Source: Polynucleobacter sp. AM-25C3 (GTDB lineage: Bacteria; Pseudomonadota; Gammaproteobacteria; Burkholderiales; Burkholderiaceae). Taken from it: a stretch of DNA of 64,000 nt. The stretch is from contig NZ_JACVOS010000002.1 in the NCBI RefSeq assembly GCF_018882335.1, positions 124,001-188,000 on the forward strand, written 5' to 3'. The notes beneath the pieces are model-generated. The model searched no databases, had not been told where the DNA came from, and saw only the letters and a list, made by a program, of their open reading frames with translations. Shown here piece after piece: positions 1-8,449 of the stretch. The stretch's first letter is position 1. The number at the start of each line of letters is the position of its first letter. A program made the translations under genes and the position numbers.

Positions 1-708
1 ACTGGAAAAATTCCCAACATCATTGATCCATACCAAATTGGTTACTCACCGAACCACAAGTGGTTTATTGCTAACGGCAATCGCTTGGATAGGGTGGATG
101 TCTACCATGCGCAGGGCGCTGATCTGAAGCTGGCCAAATCAATTAAGTTAGGCAAGACACCCAGTCACGTCGCTTTTACCTCTGATAGCAAAACCGCATT
201 TATTACTTTGCAAGACTCCAGTGAGTTGGCTGCAATTGATTTGGATACGCAAACCGTCATTTGGAAAATGCCTACAGGCAATGTTCCTGCCGGTGTGTGG
301 ATGACCCCTGGGGATCAATATCTCTTAATTGGTATTACTGGCGAAGACAATGTTCAAGTCATCGACTGGAAAAATCGCAAAGAAGTAAAACGTATCTTGA
401 CGGGTAAGGGTGCTCATAACTTCCGCCCCTTGGGTGATAAAAAGCATGTGTTTGTTAGCAATCGGATTGCTTCAACCATCAGCTTGATCAATATGCAGAC
501 CCTAGAAAAGGTTGGTGATATCACTGGCCTGCCTGCTGGACCGGATGATATGGAGATCACCCCTGACGGTAAGACATTGTGGGTAACTTTCCGTTTCTCT
601 AAAAAAGTAGGCGTAATTGATATCCCTTCAATGAAGTTAATCACCGTTATTCCGGTTGGTAAATCTCCGCACGGGGTTTTCTTTACGCCGCGCGCTGGTT
701 GGGAATAA
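1..708 (+). CDS. YncE-like beta-propeller protein, 3' part
   Basis: The reading frame is open from the first base, so the true start lies before the window. The visible 235 residues carry repeated blade-like units of about 40 residues, with 'TPDGKTLWVT'- and 'SDSKTAFIT'-type strands, typical of YncE/YVTN-family seven-bladed propellers. These are usually secreted or periplasmic. No catalytic motif is visible and the ligand is unknown. The gene ends 9 bases before the deacetylase gene, so the two are probably co-transcribed. Family assignment rests on repeat pattern only; a function is not claimed. Confidence 0.75.
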   Translation, partial: TGKIPNIIDPYQIGYSPNHKWFIANGNRLDRVDVYHAQGADLKLAKSIKLGKTPSHVAFTSDSKTAFITLQDSSELAAIDLDTQTVIWKMPTGNVPAGVWMTPGDQYLLIGITGEDNVQVIDWKNRKEVKRILTGKGAHNFRPLGDKKHVFVSNRIASTISLINMQTLEKVGDITGLPAGPDDMEITPDGKTLWVTFRFSKKVGVIDIPSMKLITVIPVGKSPHGVFFTPRAGWE

Positions 709-717
709 GCTAATTAG

Positions 718-1488
718 ATGCATTTGCATGCCGCTCTCCTGAGGCTTACGACGCTCATTGTTTTGGTGGCATGCTCGTCACTTGGGTTTGCACAAGAAAC
801 GCATTGTAAGAAAACGGTTTACCTCAGCTTTGATACCGGCAATATGTCGGTGGCGCAAACTGTTGCTGATATCTTGAATCGTCAAAAGATCAAAGCTACT
901 TTTTTCCTGGCAAATGAAAAGACCAGTCGTGGCGATTTTTCTTTAGACGATTCCTGGAAATCCTTTTGGCAGGATAGGGTTCGCGAAGGCCACCACTTTG
1001 GCAGCCACACTTATGACCATGTCTATTTTGTGAAAGATGGTCCCCCAGGGGAAATCTACGCAAAACCTCAGTTCGGCCCAAAGGCAGGAGTAATGAGTCT
1101 CTACAACGAGGCCAGTTACTGCCGAGAAATTAGAAGAGTGAATGAGCGATTCAAAGAGTTGACTGATACAAACCTTCAGCCCATTTGGCGTGCCCCCGGC
1201 GGAAAAACTTCGCCGCGCTCCATCAAGATGGGAAGTCAGTGCGGTTACCAGCATGTTGGTTGGAGTCCGGCGGGATTTCTGGGTGATGAGCTCAGCTCCC
1301 AGACTCACCCAAATCAGATGCTGTTAGATAAAGCAAGTAGCAAGATTGAGGATGGCGATATCACGATGGCGCACTTGGGTATCTGGTCTAGAAAAGACCC
1401 TTGGGCACCTGCGGTTTTGGAACAGCTCATTGTTAATTTGAAGGCTCGTGGCTTTTGCTTTGCGACGCTGCCAAAACTAGATAAATAA
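718..1488 (+). CDS. polysaccharide deacetylase family protein (NodB fold), exported
   Basis: This 256-residue protein begins with a hydrophobic export signal (about residues 1-26); LVAC at 16-19 could be a lipobox, so it may be a lipoprotein. NodB motifs follow: SFDTGN with the probable catalytic base Asp39, HTYDH with His97 and His101 as metal ligands, RAPGG around Arg158, and a C-terminal 'TMAHLGIW' histidine motif. The second Asp of the usual TFDDG motif is Thr here. The family removes acetyl groups from chitin-like or peptidoglycan sugars outside the cytoplasm; the substrate cannot be read from the sequence. It sits between the propeller gene and a membrane hydroxylase. Confidence 0.8.
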   Translation: MHLHAALLRLTTLIVLVACSSLGFAQETHCKKTVYLSFDTGNMSVAQTVADILNRQKIKATFFLANEKTSRGDFSLDDSWKSFWQDRVREGHHFGSHTYDHVYFVKDGPPGEIYAKPQFGPKAGVMSLYNEASYCREIRRVNERFKELTDTNLQPIWRAPGGKTSPRSIKMGSQCGYQHVGWSPAGFLGDELSSQTHPNQMLLDKASSKIEDGDITMAHLGIWSRKDPWAPAVLEQLIVNLKARGFCFATLPKLDK

Positions 1489-1502
1489 GTCACAATAGAG
1501 TA

Positions 1503-2480
1503 ATGGAGTCTAATTCCGTACTTGCCAGTATTGCTGCTGCTTACGCCAGCACTCAAGAATTCTTATTTGCCAATGTAGCTGGCCCCATTCTGTACGAATT
1601 TAATTTGATGTCGATGGCAGAAGATGTCTTTGATGGCATCGACTGGTTTTTATTCGGCTGCATTCAGATCGTGCTTATCGCACTGATTCTTCGGACTTGG
1701 GAAAGATTTGCCCCTGCCGAAACGCAAGCGCGTTTTGCGAATTCATCGAAGGCCGATATCTTTTATACCTTGTTTCATCGATTGGGCATTTTTCACGGCT
1801 TGATTTTTATTGCTTTATCAGGATTCTTCTTTGAGATTGATTCGGTATTGCATGATTTCCGTTTTGGCAGGCTCAATGTTGAATCTTGGTGGCCACCGGT
1901 GACTTCAATTCCTTTAGTCAGCTTTTTCATCTATTTTGTATTGCTAGATTTTGTTGAGTATTTATATCATCGCGCGTCACATACCTTTAATTGGTGGTGG
2001 CAGTTGCATGCTTTGCATCACAGTCAAACTGTCATGACCGCATGGTCAGATGACCGCAATCATATTTTGGATAGCATCATGCATGCGGTGGTGTTTGCAT
2101 TTTTTGCTTTATTGTTCGGAGTTTCACCAAGTCAATTCATTATGTTGGTGGTATTGAGTCAATTTATCCAAAGCTGGCAACATGCCAATATCAAAGTTCA
2201 CTTGGGGCCATTAAAGTATGTCTTGATCTCCCCGATGTACCATCGAATGCATCACGCAGTTGGTTATGGACACGAGGCTAAAGGTAAGCCGGGAGTGTTG
2301 GGCGGTTGTAATTTTGGTATCTTGTTTCCGTGGTGGGACATGATGTTGAATACTGCGATTTTCCCTCGGGATGTCCATCCAACTGGTGTGAGGGGTTTGG
2401 CGGTTTCACCGAATGTATTACATCAGCAGTGGCAGGGTCTTGTTCACGCAGTTCGTGAAATCCTTCCTAGAAATAAATAA
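1503..2480 (+). CDS. sterol desaturase / fatty acid hydroxylase superfamily membrane protein
   Basis: The 325-residue protein has several hydrophobic membrane segments and the histidine clusters that bind the di-iron centre in this superfamily: HRASH (156-160), HALHH (169-173) and HRMHH (247-251). Members hydroxylate or desaturate sterols, carotenoids, lipids or ether lipids at the membrane. Bacterial members of this subtype mostly have unknown substrates. It starts 14 bases after the deacetylase and precedes an EI24-type membrane protein, so an envelope or lipid role is a reasonable inference but is not proven. Confidence 0.85.
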   Translation: MESNSVLASIAAAYASTQEFLFANVAGPILYEFNLMSMAEDVFDGIDWFLFGCIQIVLIALILRTWERFAPAETQARFANSSKADIFYTLFHRLGIFHGLIFIALSGFFFEIDSVLHDFRFGRLNVESWWPPVTSIPLVSFFIYFVLLDFVEYLYHRASHTFNWWWQLHALHHSQTVMTAWSDDRNHILDSIMHAVVFAFFALLFGVSPSQFIMLVVLSQFIQSWQHANIKVHLGPLKYVLISPMYHRMHHAVGYGHEAKGKPGVLGGCNFGILFPWWDMMLNTAIFPRDVHPTGVRGLAVSPNVLHQQWQGLVHAVREILPRNK

Positions 2481-2514
2481 AATCAGCAGTCTTTTAAGGT
2501 GGCAAAAGAAATCT

Positions 2515-3384
2515 ATGGATAGCATGCAGCAAGTATTTAAGTCATTTGGCTTAGCTTTGGTTGGCACCATGCATCCCAAAATGCTGTGGTTAAGCTTTCG
2601 TCCATTCTTGATTGTGTCGGTCTTGTGGGGTTGTTTAATTTGGCTCACTTGGACGCCTGCTTTGGAGATGCTCAGTACTTTTTTGACCACTTCTATTTTT
2701 ACAAGTTGGATTCAGGATGGTTTGATCTGGGCGGGCTTTGAAGATGCGAGAGCATGGATTGCGCCTCTCTTTTTTGTCATGCTACTGATTCCCTTGATTT
2801 CGATTAGCTTGTTGGTGTTTATTGCCTTTACGACTGTACCTGCGATTGTCAAAATCGTTACTCGGCAACATGCCTATAAGGATATTGAAAAAAGAAAGGG
2901 CGGCGGTCTATTTGGTAGCTTCATCTATACCATTTGGTCGGCATTAATTTGCTTAGCTCTAGTCATGTTGACTTTGCCAGTGTGGTGGATCCCTCCACTG
3001 GTAGCAGTCTTACCACCACTACTGTGGGGTTGGTTAACCATGCGCCTAATGTCTTATGACGTGCTTGCGCAACATGCTAGCGCTCAAGAACGCGATACGC
3101 TCTTACATCAGCATCGTTGGCCACTATTAGCGATGGGAATTGTTTCTGGGATGCTCGGTGCCGTGCCAACATTCTTTTGGGCGACTTCGGCTTTGGCTTT
3201 GGTGTTATTTCCGATTGTCAGTTTCGTGGCACTCTGGATCTATTCTCTGATCTTTGTGTTTGCCGCACTGTGGTTTACACATTACCTACTTGAGGCCTTA
3301 AAAGATCTGCGCAGAATTGAATTGGAACAGTCCTTAAATATTGAGGCACGTGTAATTGATATGGAGCTTCCGTACCATGGTTGA
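2515..3384 (+). CDS. EI24 domain-containing (CysZ-like) integral membrane protein
   Basis: This 289-residue protein is very hydrophobic, with about five or six membrane spans and a short loop rich in charged residues near 'DIEKRKGGG'. The pattern matches EI24/CysZ-like proteins; CysZ itself is a sulfate permease, but distant members lack known function. The frame is open further upstream to 2413, inside the previous gene. I chose the ATG at 2515 because AAGGTGG lies about 12 bases ahead and the start clears the upstream gene. Its end overlaps the next gene by 8 bases. Confidence 0.75.
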   Translation: MDSMQQVFKSFGLALVGTMHPKMLWLSFRPFLIVSVLWGCLIWLTWTPALEMLSTFLTTSIFTSWIQDGLIWAGFEDARAWIAPLFFVMLLIPLISISLLVFIAFTTVPAIVKIVTRQHAYKDIEKRKGGGLFGSFIYTIWSALICLALVMLTLPVWWIPPLVAVLPPLLWGWLTMRLMSYDVLAQHASAQERDTLLHQHRWPLLAMGIVSGMLGAVPTFFWATSALALVLFPIVSFVALWIYSLIFVFAALWFTHYLLEALKDLRRIELEQSLNIEARVIDMELPYHG

Positions 3385-4240
3385 TGCCTTGAAAAAAGTG
3401 GTTATTGATGCCCCTGAAGTGAAGTCTCGTCGTTTTGGCTTGATCGTAATCGGCGATGAAATCTTGTCTGGCCGCCGTCAAGATAAACACCTGAGTAAAT
3501 TGATTGAACTCCTCAATGAGCGTGGCCTGAGTTTGTCTTGGGCTAGGTATGTGGCAGATGACCCTGAGCAAATCACTGCAACCCTCAAAGATAGTTTTGC
3601 CAGTGGAGATGTGGTCTTTAGCACCGGCGGCATTGGTGCTACTCCAGATGATCACACTAGGCAGTGTGCTGCTTTGGCCTTGGGTACTAAAACAGAGTTA
3701 CATCCATCTGCTCAAGAGTTGATAGCAGGGCGCATTCAGTCGATGGCTGAGGGTGATCCCATTAAGGCGGATCTGAGCACCCCTGAGAATCAACATCGCT
3801 TCAAAATGGGTGAGTTCCCCATTGGTAGCGACATCATTCCCAATCCCTATAACCAGATACCTGGCTTTTGTATCCGTGAGCATTATTTTGTTCCCGGCTT
3901 TCCAGTAATGGCCGCTCCCATGATGGCTTGGTGCTTAGACACGCACTATCAGAGTCTATTTCATCGTGAGAACTGGGCTGAACAGAGCTTTATTGTTCCC
4001 AAAGGAATTGAATCGACCTTAACGCCCTTAATGGAGCGCATTGAGGCTGCTTTTCCTGGAGTGAAGGTCTTTAGTCTGCCGTCTGTGGGCGACGCTTCAA
4101 AGGCCGGGGTTTATACCGAGCGCCATATTGAATTGGGGATTAAGGGCAATGCCAATCTATTAGAAAACGCTTGGATTGCACTCCGCACTGGCACCGAAGC
4201 CCTGGGCTATGAAATTCATGATATCGCCCAATCCTCATAA
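3377..4240 (+). CDS. CinA-like molybdopterin-binding (MoCF) domain protein
   Basis: The 287-residue protein opens with 'GLIVIGDEILSG' and continues with 'STGGIGATPDDHT', the two signature motifs of the MoaB/MogA-type domain found at the N terminus of CinA. The C-terminal NMN deamidase domain of full CinA is absent. Family members of this short form are usually annotated as competence/damage-inducible protein A-like, with uncertain substrates. The ATG at 3377 gives an 8-base overlap with the upstream gene, suggesting translational coupling; a TTG at 3356 is a poorer choice. Its stop codon directly abuts an NtrC-type site. Confidence 0.8.
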   Translation: MVDALKKVVIDAPEVKSRRFGLIVIGDEILSGRRQDKHLSKLIELLNERGLSLSWARYVADDPEQITATLKDSFASGDVVFSTGGIGATPDDHTRQCAALALGTKTELHPSAQELIAGRIQSMAEGDPIKADLSTPENQHRFKMGEFPIGSDIIPNPYNQIPGFCIREHYFVPGFPVMAAPMMAWCLDTHYQSLFHRENWAEQSFIVPKGIESTLTPLMERIEAAFPGVKVFSLPSVGDASKAGVYTERHIELGIKGNANLLENAWIALRTGTEALGYEIHDIAQSS

Positions 4241-4255
4241 GCACTTATTTGGTGC
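4241..4255 (+). promoter_or_regulatory. candidate NtrC enhancer site 1 upstream of glnA
   Basis: GCACTTATTTGGTGC has GCAC and GTGC half-sites spaced by 7 bases. It closely resembles the GCAC-N7-GTGC pattern of enterobacterial NtrC sites at glnA. It begins right after the upstream stop codon and lies about 135 bases before the predicted glnA start of transcription. Confidence 0.7.
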
Positions 4256-4292
4256 ATATTAGGGTTTTTTTAGGGGTTTAGGCAATATTTGA

Positions 4293-4307
4293 GCACTTAA
4301 ACAGTGC
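4293..4307 (+). promoter_or_regulatory. candidate NtrC enhancer site 2 upstream of glnA
   Basis: GCACTTAAACAGTGC repeats the same GCAC-N7-GTGC architecture 52 bases downstream of site 1, about five helical turns away. A pair of sites on the same helix face upstream of a sigma54-type promoter is the classic enhancer layout for glnA. Confidence 0.7.
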
Positions 4308-4357
4308 AATAATGGCAATTCCCATTTGTTTGCTTCAGTAAATTAGATGCATCCCAA

Positions 4358-4372
4358 GGGCATGTTTGATGC
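4358..4372 (+). promoter_or_regulatory. candidate sigma54 (-24/-12) promoter of glnA
   Basis: GGGCATGTTTGATGC keeps the GG at -24 and GC at -12 with the obligatory 10-base gap, and the CA after GG. It differs from the TGGCACG-N4-TTGC consensus at three other positions. Predicted transcription would begin near 4384, leaving a leader of about 54 bases. The neighbouring NtrC-like sites support the call; the imperfect match and the altered NtrC loop in this genome weaken it. Confidence 0.5.
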
Positions 4373-4437
4373 CTGGAATGAACAAGGGTGTATGCCTTAA
4401 GTTTGTATTCCGAATTTAGTTAATAGAGGAGATTTGC

Positions 4438-5853
4438 ATGACGAAGACCGTCGCTGATGTGATGAAGTTAGTTAAAGAGAAAGAATGTACTTTCGTTGAT
4501 TTCCGCTTTGTAGATACAAAGGGTAAAGAGCAACACACAACGGTACCTATCTCCCATTTTGACGAAGACAAATTTGAGAGCGGTCATGCGTTTGACGGTT
4601 CATCTATTGCTGGTTGGAAGGGCATTGAAGCATCTGACATGTTGTTGATGCCAGATCCAACAGCTTGCTACATCGACCCATTCTATGAAGAGCCAACATT
4701 GGTGATTACATGTGATGTGATCGAGCCTTCAGATGGCAAAGGTTACGACCGTGACCCACGTTCGATTGCGAAGCGCGCTGAGTCTTATTTGAAAAGCACC
4801 GGCTTAGGCGATACCGCTTATTTCGGTCCAGAACCAGAATTCTTTATTTTTGATGGCGTCCGTTGGGGTGCTGACATGCAGGGTTGCTTCGTTAAGATTG
4901 ACTCTGAAGAGGCTCCATGGTCTTCAGGCGCTGAAATAGAAGGTGGTAACACTGGCCACCGTCCAGGTAAAAAAGGCGGTTACTTCCCAGTTGCTCCAGT
5001 AGATTCTTTCCAAGACATGCGTTCTGAAATGTGTTTGATCCTCGAATCATTAGGTATTCCAGTCGAAGTTCATCACCATGAAGTTGCCGGTCAAGGCCAA
5101 AACGAATTGGGTACAAGATTCAGCACATTGGTTGAGCGTGCTGACTGGACTATCTGGCAGAAATATGTAATTCAAAACGTAGCGCATGCTTACGGCAAGA
5201 CAGCAACATTTATGCCTAAGCCAATCGTTGGTGACAACGGTTCTGGTATGCACGTTCACCAATCTATTTGGAAGAATGGCGAGAACTTGTTTGCTGGTAA
5301 CGGCTACGCTGGTTTGTCAGAATTCGCATTGTTCTACATCGGCGGCATCATTAAGCACGCTAAAGCATTGAATGCGATTACCAATCCAGGTACAAACTCA
5401 TACAAGCGTTTGGTTCCAGGCTTTGAGGCTCCAGTGAAGTTAGCTTACTCTGCACGTAACCGTTCTGCTTCGATTCGTATTCCACACGTTTCTAGCCCTA
5501 AGGGTCGTCGTATTGAAACTCGCTTCCCTGATCCATTGGCTAACCCATACCTCTGCTTCGCAGCATTGATGATGGCTGGTTTGGATGGTGTTCAGAACAA
5601 GATTCATCCGGGCGAAGCTGCTGACAAGAACTTGTATGACTTGCCACCAGAAGAAGATGCAAAGATCCCAACCGTTTGTGCAAGCTTAGAAGAAGCTTTA
5701 GAAGCCTTGAACAAAGACCGTGAGTTCTTGACTCGTGGTGGTGTCTTTACAGACTCTATGATTGACGCATATATCGCATTGAAGATGGAAGATGTCACAC
5801 GTTTCCGTATGACAACTCATCCGATCGAATTCGATATGTACTACTCCCTGTAA
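4438..5853 (+). CDS. glnA: type I glutamine synthetase
   Basis: The enzyme makes glutamine from glutamate, ammonia and ATP as a cytoplasmic dodecamer. The 471-residue length is normal for GSI-beta. Visible motifs include 'HAFDGSSI' near the N terminus, 'GPEPEFFIF' (metal/glutamate binding), 'GSGMHVHQS' (active-site loop), '[13 protein letters not shown]' and 'NRSASIRIP'. The adenylylation loop '[10 protein letters not shown]' contains Tyr400, so GlnE-type covalent control is expected. A strong GAGGAG lies before the ATG. Two NtrC-like sites and a sigma54-like promoter precede it, and ntrB-ntrC follow. Confidence 0.98.
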   Translation: MTKTVADVMKLVKEKECTFVDFRFVDTKGKEQHTTVPISHFDEDKFESGHAFDGSSIAGWKGIEASDMLLMPDPTACYIDPFYEEPTLVITCDVIEPSDGKGYDRDPRSIAKRAESYLKSTGLGDTAYFGPEPEFFIFDGVRWGADMQGCFVKIDSEEAPWSSGAEIEGGNTGHRPGKKGGYFPVAPVDSFQDMRSEMCLILESLGIPVEVHHHEVAGQGQNELGTRFSTLVERADWTIWQKYVIQNVAHAYGKTATFMPKPIVGDNGSGMHVHQSIWKNGENLFAGNGYAGLSEFALFYIGGIIKHAKALNAITNPGTNSYKRLVPGFEAPVKLAYSARNRSASIRIPHVSSPKGRRIETRFPDPLANPYLCFAALMMAGLDGVQNKIHPGEAADKNLYDLPPEEDAKIPTVCASLEEALEALNKDREFLTRGGVFTDSMIDAYIALKMEDVTRFRMTTHPIEFDMYYSL

Positions 5854-5864
5854 GCGAAGGAGAA

Positions 5865-7001
5865 ATGTTGAGCGCAGGTCTATTGCGCAATTCGTTCAAA
5901 GGGGCAGCTTCGGCTGCTCCTTTTTTTCCGACATTGCTCGACCAAATGCCGAATGCCATTGTGGTGTTCGAAGCGGAGAGCCAGCAATTGGTTTATGTGA
6001 ACCCAGCTGCAGAGTCAGCGCTGGATCTTTCCCGTAAATCTCTTGAGGGCCAGTCTGTGCACAACTTGTTTGGAGATAACGAGTCGATTAGGCACATGAT
6101 TGAAGAGGTGAAAGCAGGGCATGTGCCAGCGCAACGCCAAGAAATGGTCTTACATTCTTTGCCGAGCAGCATTCATCAAGATTCAATTCCCGCTCACGTT
6201 GTTGTGGCGAGTTTAGATGATCCTACTTTGATCATGATGGAGTGGTTTCCAATTGACCAGCAATTGCGTAGTGAGCGTGATGAGCGTGTGACGCAACAGG
6301 TTGAAGCAAATAAACAGTTAATGCGTAATTTAGCGCATGAGATTAAAAATCCTTTGGGTGGCATTCGTGGTGCCGCTCAATTGCTCGAGTTCGAGCTGCC
6401 AGAAAAAGGCTTGCGTGAATATACCCAAGTCATCATTAAAGAATCCGATCGGCTGCAGAATCTAGTAGACCGACTGCTTGCACCGCATCGTAAGGCGCAT
6501 GCCATGGAATCATTTAATGTCCATGAGGCCTTAGAGCGCGTTCGAAGTCTGGTGTTGGCTGAATTTCCTAAGGGGCTCAGAATTATTCGCAACTACGACA
6601 CCAGCCTTCCTGAAGTGCTCGGTGATCGCGAGCAGTTAATTCAAGCAGTTTTAAATATTGCCCACAATGCAGCCCAAGCGCTTACAGAAGAGATTGCCCA
6701 GGGCATTGCCCAAATTGAATTGAAGACGAGGGTGGCTCGCTCCGTCACGATTTCCAAGCAACGCTACAAGATGGCCATGGATTTACATGTGATTGATAAC
6801 GGGCCTGGTATTCCAGAAGATATTCGTGAGCGAATTTTCTTTCCACTAGTTTCTGGTAGGGATGGAGGCAGTGGCCTTGGTCTTACCTTAGCTCAAACTT
6901 TTGTACAGCAGCATCAGGGCTTTATTGCTTGTGACAGCCGTCCTGGCCTGACTGATTTCCATATTCAAATTCCTTACCGTAGGCAGGAGAAAGCATCATG
7001 A
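5865..7001 (+). CDS. glnL: nitrogen regulation sensor kinase NtrB
   Basis: This 378-residue cytoplasmic kinase/phosphatase controls NtrC, normally under PII protein. It has a PAS domain (about 24-130), the phosphoacceptor helix 'RNLAHEIKNPLGG' with His158, and ATPase boxes 'NIAHNAAQAL' (N box), 'DNGPGIP' (G1) and 'GSGLGLTL' (G2). The ATG at 5865 has GGAG ahead of it. The first 22 residues encode a perfect-looking intrinsic terminator, so part of the N terminus may be selected for RNA structure; an ATG at 5947 just before the PAS core is a possible alternative start. The end overlaps ntrC by 4 bases. Confidence 0.93.
   Translation: MLSAGLLRNSFKGAASAAPFFPTLLDQMPNAIVVFEAESQQLVYVNPAAESALDLSRKSLEGQSVHNLFGDNESIRHMIEEVKAGHVPAQRQEMVLHSLPSSIHQDSIPAHVVVASLDDPTLIMMEWFPIDQQLRSERDERVTQQVEANKQLMRNLAHEIKNPLGGIRGAAQLLEFELPEKGLREYTQVIIKESDRLQNLVDRLLAPHRKAHAMESFNVHEALERVRSLVLAEFPKGLRIIRNYDTSLPEVLGDREQLIQAVLNIAHNAAQALTEEIAQGIAQIELKTRVARSVTISKQRYKMAMDLHVIDNGPGIPEDIRERIFFPLVSGRDGGSGLGLTLAQTFVQQHQGFIACDSRPGLTDFHIQIPYRRQEKAS
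5901..5927 (+). terminator. intrinsic terminator embedded in the ntrB N-terminal coding region
   Basis: GGGGCAGC, a TTCG tetraloop and GCTGCTCC form an 8-base-pair stem with one G-U pair, followed by seven T residues; AAA precedes the stem. The hairpin starts 48 bases after the glnA stop codon and lies inside the 5' end of ntrB. It probably ends most glnA transcripts and lets limited read-through into ntrBC. Confidence 0.8.
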
Positions 7002-8449
7002 AACCCGTTTGGATAGTTGACGATGACCAATCAATTCGTTGGGTGTTAGAAAAAGCACTTACTCGAGAGAACATCCCTCATAAGAGCTTTTCCAATCCCA
7101 ATGATGTGCTCAATGCCTTGGAAAAAGATGCGCCTCAGGTATTAATTTCTGATATTCGCATGCCGCGTGGCAATGGTTTAGATTTGCTACAGAATGTAAA
7201 AGAGACGCATCCGACACTTCCCGTCATCATCATGACCGCGTATTCTGATTTGGATTCAGCGGTCTCGTCTTTTCAGGGCGGCGCATTTGAATACCTCACC
7301 AAGCCATTCGATATTGATAAGGCGGTTGAGTTAATTCGTCGTGCGATGGAGCAAAGCGAGCGCAACCAATCTGGCAATAAAGAGATCAATGGCTGGAGAC
7401 AAGATTCCACGGAGATTATTGGCCAAGCTCCTGCCATGCAGGAAGTCTTCAGGGCAATCGGCCGCCTTGCTCAGTCACATTCCACCGTATTGATTACTGG
7501 TGAATCTGGTACTGGCAAAGAATTAGTGGCTCAAGCTTTGCACAAGCACAGCCCGCGCGCTAAAGGGCCATTCGTTGCCTTTAGTACTGCAGCAGTACCC
7601 AAGGACTTATTGGAATCTGAATTGTTTGGCCATGAGCGGGGCGCATTTCCTGGTGCCTTGACATTGCGTCGTGGGCGCTTTGAACAGGCTGATGGCGGCA
7701 CCTTATTCTTAGATGAAATTGGTGAGATTCCATTTGATTTACAGACTCGCTTATTGCGCGCATTAACTGATGGTCATTTTTATCGTGTTGGTGGACAGGA
7801 TCCGATTAAGGCAAATGTTCGCATCATTGCTTCTACTCATCAAAATCTAGAGGCGCGAGTTGCAGCCGGCGCTTTCCGTGAAGATTTATTGCATCGCTTG
7901 AATGTCATTCGCTTGCGGATGCCAGCCTTGCGTGAACGTGCAGAAGATATCCCGGTATTGGCACGTCACTTTATGTTGTCCTGCGCTAAGTCATTGGGTG
8001 TAGAGGCTAAGAAATTGTCAGACGAAGTGTTAAAAGAAATTAGTGCCATGCCTTTCCCTGGAAATGTCCGCCAGTTAGAGAATTTATGCCATTGGCTGAC
8101 AGTCATGACGCCATCCAACGTAATCGGTACGGGTGATTTGCCTGCTGACATTCTTGCTGAAGCTAGTGAGCAACCTGTTGTATTGCAGGGCGACACAATG
8201 GCATCGAGCGCTAATCTACCCAGAGGTAGCAGTGTGGATTGGGAGAGTGGTTTGGGTCGACTAGCAGTCAAAATGCTGCAGGATGGCGAGACAGGGGTTT
8301 ATGAGGTTTTATGCTCTAAGTTTGAAAAAGCGGTTTTACAGGCTGCACTCGAAGTGACTCGTGGTAGGCGTGTAGAGGCGGCGCAAAGATTGGGTATCGG
8401 TCGCAATACGATCACTCGTAAGCTGCAGGAGTTGGGAATCGATGACTGA
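6998..8449 (+). CDS. glnG: nitrogen regulation response regulator NtrC (GAFPGA variant)
   Basis: This 483-residue activator has a receiver domain with phospho-acceptor Asp52 in 'LISDIRMP', an AAA+ domain with Walker A 'GESGTGKE' and Walker B 'GGTLFLDEIGE', and a C-terminal Fis-type helix-turn-helix ('AAQRLGIGRNTITRKL'). The family binds enhancers and remodels sigma54 RNA polymerase through the GAFTGA loop. Here the loop (residues 215-220) reads GAFPGA; the codon at 7649-7651 is CCT, one base from ACT. It is translationally coupled to ntrB (ATGA overlap) and overlaps xth by 8 bases. Confidence 0.93.
   Translation: MKPVWIVDDDQSIRWVLEKALTRENIPHKSFSNPNDVLNALEKDAPQVLISDIRMPRGNGLDLLQNVKETHPTLPVIIMTAYSDLDSAVSSFQGGAFEYLTKPFDIDKAVELIRRAMEQSERNQSGNKEINGWRQDSTEIIGQAPAMQEVFRAIGRLAQSHSTVLITGESGTGKELVAQALHKHSPRAKGPFVAFSTAAVPKDLLESELFGHERGAFPGALTLRRGRFEQADGGTLFLDEIGEIPFDLQTRLLRALTDGHFYRVGGQDPIKANVRIIASTHQNLEARVAAGAFREDLLHRLNVIRLRMPALRERAEDIPVLARHFMLSCAKSLGVEAKKLSDEVLKEISAMPFPGNVRQLENLCHWLTVMTPSNVIGTGDLPADILAEASEQPVVLQGDTMASSANLPRGSSVDWESGLGRLAVKMLQDGETGVYEVLCSKFEKAVLQAALEVTRGRRVEAAQRLGIGRNTITRKLQELGIDD

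Noticed and set aside
4311..4333. TGGCAATTCCCATTTGTTTGC as a glnA sigma54 promoter
   Set aside because: The GG-to-GC spacing is 16 bases rather than 10, so it cannot fit the -24/-12 geometry.
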